Assembly (NCBI GenBank): GCA_027335515.1
Contig: DAHWHT010000209.1
Location: 1 to 6,914 of the forward strand
Origin: Clostridia bacterium
GTDB taxonomy: Bacteria > Bacillota_E > RBS10-35 > JAJYVN01
Direction: 5' to 3'
Length of the DNA: 6,914 nt
This document shows positions 1 through 3,832 of the stretch, piece by piece. The position numbers and the translations under genes are program-made. Within the stretch, counting starts at the first letter, position 1. Every line of letters begins with the position of its first letter. Below the pieces are notes generated by a model. It was not told the origin of the DNA. It saw only the letters and a program-made list of their open reading frames with translations, and ran no database searches.

Positions 1-128
1 CCGAGCACCTCGTTGAAATGCTCAACGTTGACGTCGAGGTCGCGCACCAGGGTGTAGCGGGCACCGCCGGAGCGCCGATCCTTGGGTGCCTGGTCGAGCG
101 CCGCGCGCAGGGTGTCTGCGTTCGCCAC
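1..128 (-). CDS. Hypothetical protein, N-terminal fragment (runs off the left edge)
   Basis: This is an open frame read leftward from a GTG codon at 128-126. It gives 42 residues before the window ends, beginning VANADTLRAALDQAPKDRRS and continuing through a GGARYTLVRDLDVNVEHFNEVLG-like segment. A purine-rich GAGGGGGCGG lies directly upstream (about 133-143) at normal Shine-Dalgarno distance, which is why GTG 128 is preferred. Two further in-frame GTG codons lie upstream near 183-188 without comparable ribosome-binding sequence. I do not recognise the family: the fragment is soluble and charged, with no signal peptide or membrane segment. It follows the AraC-family gene on the same strand after a 66-bp gap, so the two could be co-transcribed, although a stable hairpin lies between them. 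Codon use is typical for the window. Confidence 0.55.
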   Translation of the reverse strand, partial: MANADTLRAALDQAPKDRRSGGARYTLVRDLDVNVEHFNEVL

Positions 129-140
129 GGGATCCGCCCC

Positions 141-167
141 CTCGCCCGCCCGGATCGGGCCGGCGAG
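141..167 (-). promoter_or_regulatory. GC-rich hairpin between the AraC gene and the downstream fragment
   Basis: On the minus strand the arms are CTCGCC and GGCGAG (167-162 and 146-141). After one mismatched position they continue as an inner stem GCCCG/CGGGC around a 3-nt loop, giving 11 base pairs. There is no U-tract, so it is not a canonical intrinsic terminator. The 3' arm runs directly into, and by GAG overlaps, the presumed Shine-Dalgarno of the gene starting at 128. It could terminate or attenuate transcription, protect the upstream 3' end, or restrict ribosome access. The pairing is seen directly; the role is inferred. Confidence 0.4.
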
Positions 168-194
168 CGTAGCATGCCCGTGCCGCACCACCCT

Positions 195-953
195 TCACCC
201 GGGGGGGGCGATGTGCGCACCGGGGGCGCTGCGGTAGCGGCCGGGCGAGGTGCCGGTGTGCTGCACGAAAATCCGGTAGAAGTGCGACAGGTGCTCATAG
301 CCCACGGCACGGGCGACTTCGGCGACGCCGAGCGTGGAGCGGCACAGGAGTTCCTGGGCGGCGGCGACGCGCAGCGACGTCAGGTAGCGGGCCGGAGACT
401 GTCCGAAGGCCTGCTTGAAGCGCGCGCTGAACTGCCGGGGGCTGAGGTGGGCACAGGCGGCCAGGTCTGCGACGCGCAGGGCCGAGGGGAAGTTGGCCTC
501 CATATGCGCGCGCACCTCCAGCAGCGCCGGCTCGGGCGCCTGGGCCGCGGCCGCGTGCCGGCCGCGGCGGCGGTAGAGCAGCACCAGCAGCGACATCAGA
601 TAGGCGCGCACGGCGACGGCGCCGGCCACTTTGTCCCGCCGCTGTTCGGCGCGGATGCGGTGCAGCAGGCTCTGGGCCTCAAGGGCGGCCGGCGCGGCGC
701 AGTGCACAACGGGCGGGCCGCCGAAGCAGCGGGCGACCAAAGGGTGCTCTGCGGCGCTCAGTGCCATGCCGGGGCTGAACTCGACGGTCAAGAGCCCCAG
801 GGATACCGCATCCTGCGACTCCACCCGGTGCAGCAATCCCGGTATCAGCAGCAGCACGTCGCCGGGCCGGATCGGGTGGGCGCCGCGTTCCGTATGCAGC
901 GTGCCGCGGCCGCTCACGACCGCGGTGATCCGGTGGCGCTCATGGCAGTGCAT
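195..953 (-). CDS. AraC-family transcriptional regulator with N-terminal cupin sensor domain
   Basis: Predicted cytoplasmic DNA-binding regulator of 252 residues from the ATG at 953. The N-terminal half is an AraC-type cupin: the HxH motif (H2, H4 of MHCHERHR), a GRGTLHTERG turn, and RPGDVLLLIPGLLHRV. The C-terminal half is a double helix-turn-helix. The first spans about residues 160-185 (RVADLAACAHLSPRQFSARF, then FGQSPARYL). The second spans about 209-241 (VAEVARAVGYEHLSHFYRIF, then GTSPGRYR), matching the family signature. The frame stays open to 1478. ATG 953 has AGGAC 7 nt upstream, but it starts right at the cupin histidines, so about 20-30 N-terminal residues may be missing. TTG codons at 1043 and 1064 or ATG at 1121 are alternatives without good Shine-Dalgarno sequences. 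The effector is unknown. It diverges from a second AraC gene. The C-terminus ends at an 8-base C tract (201-208), a possible slippage site. Confidence 0.85.
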   Translation of the reverse strand: MHCHERHRITAVVSGRGTLHTERGAHPIRPGDVLLLIPGLLHRVESQDAVSLGLLTVEFSPGMALSAAEHPLVARCFGGPPVVHCAAPAALEAQSLLHRIRAEQRRDKVAGAVAVRAYLMSLLVLLYRRRGRHAAAAQAPEPALLEVRAHMEANFPSALRVADLAACAHLSPRQFSARFKQAFGQSPARYLTSLRVAAAQELLCRSTLGVAEVARAVGYEHLSHFYRIFVQHTGTSPGRYRSAPGAHIAPPG

Positions 954-1024
954 GCGGCCGTCCTGGCGGCAGGGGAGCGCGATGGCACGCTCGTGAACCG
1001 CGCTTGAAAGTCCCCCCTGCAGGA

Positions 1025-1038
1025 CCCAGGCCCCTGGG
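1025..1038. repeat. Short inverted repeat upstream of the minus-strand AraC gene
   Basis: CCCAGG and CCTGGG form a perfect 6-bp inverted repeat separated by CC. It lies about 72-85 bp upstream of the assigned ATG at 953, where an operator would be expected. If the gene starts further upstream, the repeat would fall inside the coding sequence. Inverted repeats of this size are not rare in GC-rich DNA, so the regulatory role is a guess. Confidence 0.25.
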
Positions 1039-1502
1039 CGCAACGCACAGCGGGCTAAGCGCAAATGTCCGAACGACCTGCGTGTTCGACCCGCGCGTCC
1101 GCGCGTCCGGGCGATCGGCATCGCCACCGGGGTCTGACAGCCCATCGCTGTTCCGCCGTCGCCCGACGCGCCGCGGCAGGCCCCGCCTGCCTCAGCCACA
1201 CGCGACCCCCTGTCCCCGGCCCATACCGGCCGGGCCCGCCGTTGTGCCGGGCACACCCGCGTGGTCGCCCGGTCCCGCGTATTACCTACGACGGAATGGC
1301 GGTCGCTTCCTGCCTGAGGCCCGCCCGTGCGCAACCCTCCCCGCATCCTCGGGGCGGGCCGCGGGCGCCCACCGCACGCGGCGGAACCGGGACAAGCCCC
1401 GGGGGAAAAGGTGAAAAACACTTCCCAATCCGGCAATGTCAGACGGGGGGCCGCGGTGGCAGAATCCTGTTCGTACACGTTGGGGTAGCGTCGGCATTCC
1501 GG

Positions 1503-1514
1503 CCTGCCGGCAGG
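1503..1514. repeat. 12-bp perfect palindrome upstream of the plus-strand AraC gene
   Basis: CCTGCCGGCAGG is a perfect 12-bp palindrome, 56 bp upstream of the ATG at 1571. Its position and symmetry fit an operator for a dimeric regulator. AraC-family proteins more often bind direct repeats, so the binding protein, if any, may be another one. Confidence 0.3.
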
Positions 1515-1516
1515 TC

Positions 1517-1540
1517 GACGTCCCGACGTCCCGGCGTCCC
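1517..1540. repeat. Three tandem 8-bp repeats (GACGTCCC, GACGTCCC, GGCGTCCC)
   Basis: Three consecutive 8-bp units, the last with one change, end 30 bp before the start codon of the AraC gene at 1571. They begin two bases after the 12-bp palindrome. Direct repeats near the promoter are the usual form of AraC-family binding sites, though those units are normally longer and spaced about two helical turns apart. The array could equally be a slippage product. It lies in the likely 5' untranslated region or promoter. Confidence 0.4.
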
Positions 1541-1570
1541 AGCCAAACGCGGCTCACGCCAGAGGAGGCC

Positions 1571-2509
1571 ATGTCCGTGGGCGGTGCGAGCACCGCGACC
1601 AGGCGAATGCTACCGGCTCCGGCATCCGGCTTGCCCCTTGGTTTCACACGCCGCTGGCTTCCGGGCGGACGGGGTGAACCGCCCCACCGCCACCCGGTCC
1701 TGGAGGTCTGCCACATCGAGGCGGGCCGAGGCCGCCTGACCGCCAACGGCCAGACCACCATCGTCCCGGCGCAATCGCTGACGCTGCTGCCCCCCGGGAC
1801 CGTCCACGCCCTGACCGCGGACGGAGGTTGGAGTTGCACCGCGAACCTGCTGCACTTTGATCCCGATGCCGTTGTGGACGAGGAGGCGGCGGCGGCCGTC
1901 GGCGCCCTGTTGCGCCTTGCCGCCGGCGGACGGGCCAGCGTCGTGCTGCGGGGCGCGGCGGCCCACGCCACCACCGCCACCATCGCCCGCCTGGCAAGCC
2001 TCTGCCGCGATGGAGACGGCCAGGCCGAGCCGTGCCGGACCCTGCTGGCGGCCTTCTGCACCGCCCTCTGCCGCCAGTTCCGCGAACTGCCCTCGGGCGG
2101 TGGGCGCCGCAGTCCATCCGGCGGCACCGCGACGGCGGACCATCCCGCGTCCCCGGCGGCGCGCCCGGAGATCGACGTCGTTCTGGCCTACATCGAGGGA
2201 AACCTGACCCGCCCCATTTCCCGCCAGGAACTGGCCCAGCAGGCCTCCTTCGCCCCGAGCTACTTCAGCGCCCTGTTTCGCGAGACCACGGGCACGACCA
2301 TACCGGAATATATTAATTTGCGTCGCATCCGCCGCGCCCAGGAACTCCTGCGCGCCCCGGAGACGCGTGTGTCCGCGGTCTGCTACGCGGTCGGTTTCCG
2401 CGACCTGAGCAATTTTAATCGCGTCTTCAAGCGCATCGTCGGGCAGACCCCGCGCGAATACCGGCAGGAGGCGCTGGGGGTGGACGAGGAGGAGGAGGCC
2501 GGGCGCTGA
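1571..2509 (+). CDS. AraC-family transcriptional regulator with cupin sensor domain (312 aa)
   Basis: Predicted cytoplasmic transcription factor. The start ATG 1571 is fixed by AGAGGAGG ending 3 nt upstream; the frame is open from 1436, but that earlier ATG has no ribosome-binding site. Residues about 20-100 form an AraC-type cupin, with the ligand-pocket motif PPHRHPVLEV (H39, H41), a GRGRLTANGQ turn and LLPPGTVHAL. A loose Ala/Gly/Pro-rich linker (about 173-198) follows. The first helix-turn-helix is at about 216-240 (ISRQELAQQASFAPSYFSAL) and the second at about 266-298 (VSAVCYAVGFRDLSNFNRVF, then GQTPREYR), both matching the family pattern. The C-terminus is acidic (DEEEEAGR). It is transcribed divergently from the other AraC gene and shares its stop position with the convergent gene at 2510. 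The effector and targets are not visible. AT-rich codon patches at 2307-2319 and 2411-2419 stand out from the GC-rich context. Confidence 0.9.
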   Translation: MSVGGASTATRRMLPAPASGLPLGFTRRWLPGGRGEPPHRHPVLEVCHIEAGRGRLTANGQTTIVPAQSLTLLPPGTVHALTADGGWSCTANLLHFDPDAVVDEEAAAAVGALLRLAAGGRASVVLRGAAAHATTATIARLASLCRDGDGQAEPCRTLLAAFCTALCRQFRELPSGGGRRSPSGGTATADHPASPAARPEIDVVLAYIEGNLTRPISRQELAQQASFAPSYFSALFRETTGTTIPEYINLRRIRRAQELLRAPETRVSAVCYAVGFRDLSNFNRVFKRIVGQTPREYRQEALGVDEEEEAGR

Positions 2510-2521
2510 TCAGCGCCCGGC
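2498..2521. terminator. 24-bp perfect palindrome spanning two convergent stop codons
   Basis: Each half is GCCGGGCGCTGA read 5'->3' on its own strand, with the centre between 2509 and 2510. The two TGA stop codons are adjacent within TGATCA. Both genes therefore end with the same codons (GCC GGG CGC TGA; Ala-Gly-Arg-stop). In RNA either strand could form a GC-rich hairpin with a small loop at the stop codon, a plausible bidirectional terminator or 3'-end stabiliser. There is no T-run on either side, so intrinsic termination is not certain. Confidence 0.55.
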
Positions 2522-3226
2522 GAGGGACGGGCTGAGGCCCTGGCGGTCGGCCACCTCTTCCAGGGCCGAGGCGATGCCGGTGATGTGATCGGCCGCGGTC
2601 GCGATGTCCTCGAGAGACAGGTCGTCCCAGCGGTCCAACAAGGTGAAGGGGTCGTCGCCGCAGAGCCGGGCGGCGGCCCCAACCACCCCGCTGCGCAGGG
2701 ATTCGCGGACGACCTCTGCGGCGTCGCTGCCCGGCAGCGCGTCCAGGACCGCCTCGATCGCCGGTTGCAGCTGCAGGACGCGCAGGGTCGCGAACTTGGC
2801 GAGCCGGCTCTGGTGATCGGGCCAGCCCGCCTCGAAATCGATCGAATCGACGAGCAGGGCCACATCCGCCCACCCGTCGGCCACACGCGTCCACGGGCCG
2901 GCGACCGCCGCTTCCACCGCCGCAACCCCCTGTGCCTCGGTCTTTTCGGACTCCGACTCCGCATCCGCCGCCGCCCGCAACTCCGCCCGCGCCCGTTGCT
3001 GGTAGTGGACGCGCGCGCTGCGGGCGTCGTCATCCAGACGCTCGGGCAGGATCCAGGTCGTACGGCCGATGACGGTACGCTGCGGCGCATCCACGACGCG
3101 CACCTGCACCTTGCTGAAGTCGGAGGCATACTGAACGACCTCGCCGCACGCCACGCCGGCCTGGTCGGTGTCGTCGTCCCAGAGCACGAAGTATAGTTCC
3201 TGACCCAGATGGACCTCGCGGTACAC
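2510..3226 (-). CDS. Hypothetical protein, acidic, 238 aa
   Basis: I do not recognise the family. The start is GTG at 3226-3224, preceded by an AAGGGGGGGG tract that could serve as Shine-Dalgarno at 4-nt spacing. Residues about 1-62 ([20 protein letters not shown] onward) alternate hydrophobic and charged residues and look like a small beta-barrel-like domain. Residues about 63-100 are a charged, Arg/Ala/Glu-rich helical linker. Residues about 100-230 are predicted helical (for example [20 protein letters not shown]). There is no signal peptide, membrane segment, cysteine cluster or catalytic motif. Composition is acidic and codon use fits the window, so it looks like a genuine native gene. 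It is convergent with the AraC gene and divergent from rpsO, so it probably has its own promoter in the 80 bp before 3307. A cytoplasmic role is likely; its function is unknown. Confidence 0.7.
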   Translation of the reverse strand: MYREVHLGQELYFVLWDDDTDQAGVACGEVVQYASDFSKVQVRVVDAPQRTVIGRTTWILPERLDDDARSARVHYQQRARAELRAAADAESESEKTEAQGVAAVEAAVAGPWTRVADGWADVALLVDSIDFEAGWPDHQSRLAKFATLRVLQLQPAIEAVLDALPGSDAAEVVRESLRSGVVGAAARLCGDDPFTLLDRWDDLSLEDIATAADHITGIASALEEVADRQGLSPSLAGR

Positions 3227-3306
3227 CCCGCCCCCCCCTTCCGGTTCGGGTCCGGCTCGCAGTTACGCTACCCCAGGCGCACCCTCCTGCCAGCGGCCGG
3301 TGCAAA

Positions 3307-3335
3307 TTGCCTGGCGCAGACCGCTGTGGTACAGT
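3307..3335 (+). promoter_or_regulatory. Sigma-70/SigA-type promoter for rpsO
   Basis: A -35 box TTGCCT (3307-3312) and a -10 box TACAGT (3330-3335), each matching 4 of 6 consensus bases, are separated by exactly 17 bp. The predicted transcription start near 3342 gives a leader of about 144 nt. It is the only good -35/-10 pair I found in the window. It sits between the divergent hypothetical gene and rpsO. Confidence 0.6.
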
Positions 3336-3341
3336 GCGCTG

Positions 3342-3485
3342 ACGGATCGGCGCCCGGCCCGGCCCAGCGGGGGACGGGACGCCGACGGCAGGCCGAGCGG
3401 GGAAGCGCGCCGACCCACGCCTTTCCCGGCCCGACGTTTGCGGTGCGCCGCTGCTGCCGCCCCGATCACAAGGGAGGGTTTCTTG
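3342..3485 (+). promoter_or_regulatory. Long structured rpsO leader, candidate S15 autoregulatory element
   Basis: The leader is about 144 nt long. GATCGG near its 5' end (3345-3350) can pair with CCGATC (3462-3467), closing a domain that ends 3 nt before the AGGGAGGG Shine-Dalgarno (3471-3478). Inside are a GCGG-TGCG-CCGC hairpin (3440-3451) and a possible GGGGAA/TTTCCC stem (about 3399-3426). S15 represses its own mRNA through leader structures in several phyla, and these structures differ between phyla. That makes an autoregulatory role here reasonable, but it is inferred from pairing alone. Confidence 0.4.
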
Positions 3486-3758
3486 GTGCCGCTTGCCAGC
3501 GAGAAGAAGCAGGAGATTGTCCGCACCTTTGGCCGCGCGGAAGGCGATACCGGCTCGTCCGAGGTGCAGATCGCACTCCTGAGCGCCCGCATCCAGCAGT
3601 TGACCGAGCACCTGCAGACGCATTCCAAAGACTTCCACAGCCGCCGCGGCCTCTACATGATGGTGGGTCAGCGTCGCAGGCTGTTGAACTACGTGCGCAA
3701 GCACGACGTGGCGAAGTTCCGTGAACTTGTCGAGCGCCTGGGAATCCGGGCCCGCTAG
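3486..3758 (+). CDS. rpsO: 30S ribosomal protein S15
   Basis: Primary 16S rRNA-binding protein of the small subunit; it binds the central-domain three-way junction and nucleates platform assembly. From GTG 3486 the product has 90 residues, against 89 in E. coli. The hallmark [12 protein letters not shown] (21-32) and [11 protein letters not shown] (46-56) are present. H42, D49 and S52 match the rRNA-contacting H41, D48 and S51 of E. coli, and it ends in the typical [11 protein letters not shown]. The AGGGAGGG Shine-Dalgarno ends 7 nt before GTG 3486 and only 4 nt before an adjacent in-frame TTG at 3483, so GTG is preferred, though TTG is possible. The frame is open further upstream, but that sequence is leader RNA. 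It has its own promoter (3307-3335) and is followed by a terminator, then pnp, the classic rpsO-pnp pair. Confidence 0.97.
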   Translation: MPLASEKKQEIVRTFGRAEGDTGSSEVQIALLSARIQQLTEHLQTHSKDFHSRRGLYMMVGQRRRLLNYVRKHDVAKFRELVERLGIRAR

Positions 3759-3780
3759 GGCGGCACGCGCCGCCCTTTTT
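3758..3780 (+). terminator. Intrinsic terminator between rpsO and pnp
   Basis: A 7-bp perfect stem GGGCGGC/GCCGCCC with an ACGC loop is followed by TTTTT (3776-3780). The first stem base is the last base of the rpsO TAG stop codon, so the terminator starts immediately at the gene end. With only 52 nt from the T-run to the pnp ATG and no obvious second promoter, pnp probably depends on read-through. A rpsO-pnp terminator with partial read-through is known in E. coli. Confidence 0.85.
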
Positions 3781-3803
3781 GCTGGACCCGTCGCGGGTCC
3801 GGT
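3781..3803 (+). promoter_or_regulatory. pnp leader hairpin
   Basis: GGACCCG (3784-3790) and CGGGTCC (3794-3800) form a perfect 7-bp stem around TCG. It can be extended outward by T-G, C-G and G-T pairs. It lies directly after the rpsO terminator T-run and 10 nt before the G-rich Shine-Dalgarno region of pnp (3813-3823). In E. coli a stem in the pnp leader is cut by RNase III and mediates PNPase autoregulation. This hairpin is in the equivalent place, but a link to that mechanism is inferred. Confidence 0.45.
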
Positions 3804-3832
3804 GGGGGATGTGGGGGGGAAGGTAGCAGATT

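Larger units (their letters stand above)
954..1570. other. Divergent intergenic region between the two AraC-family genes
   Basis: About 617 bp separate the two divergent regulators. The GC content keeps several reading frames open here on both strands, but their translations are low-complexity Arg/Pro/Gly/Ala sequence without family motifs, so I call no gene. The left end may include the true 5' part of the minus-strand AraC gene. Codons there (TTG, TTA, TGT, TCA) are unlike the GC-ending codons of the gene body, which argues against a long extension. The only notably A-rich patch is around 1405-1432. The region should contain both promoters, but I found no convincing -35/-10 pair on either strand. 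The repeats at 1025-1038 and 1503-1540 are the visible ordered elements. Confidence 0.6.

Noticed and set aside
18..1007. 329-codon plus-strand frame opposite the first AraC gene
   Set aside because: The translation is Gly/Ala/Arg-rich low-complexity sequence, while the opposite strand encodes an unmistakable cupin plus double helix-turn-helix.
954..1478. Extending the first AraC gene to the upstream ATG at 1478
   Set aside because: The added residues are Arg/Gly-rich without cupin features, and the length of 427 would greatly exceed the family norm.
1436..1570. A 45-residue N-terminal extension of the second AraC gene
   Set aside because: ATG 1436 has no Shine-Dalgarno, whereas ATG 1571 has AGAGGAGG at good spacing. 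The extension would also translate the palindrome and tandem repeats.
1004..1739. Several plus-strand frames in the region between the AraC genes
   Set aside because: They are Arg/Pro-rich, lack ribosome-binding sites and family motifs, and one overlaps the second AraC gene in another frame.
3483..3485. TTG as the rpsO start
   Set aside because: It is only 4 nt after the Shine-Dalgarno, while GTG 3486 has better spacing and gives a length matching E. coli S15. It is not fully excluded.
3809..3826. Five-codon micro-ORF (ATG ... TAG) just before pnp
   Set aside because: The G-rich sequence before it is too close to the ATG to act as Shine-Dalgarno. Such short frames are expected by chance.
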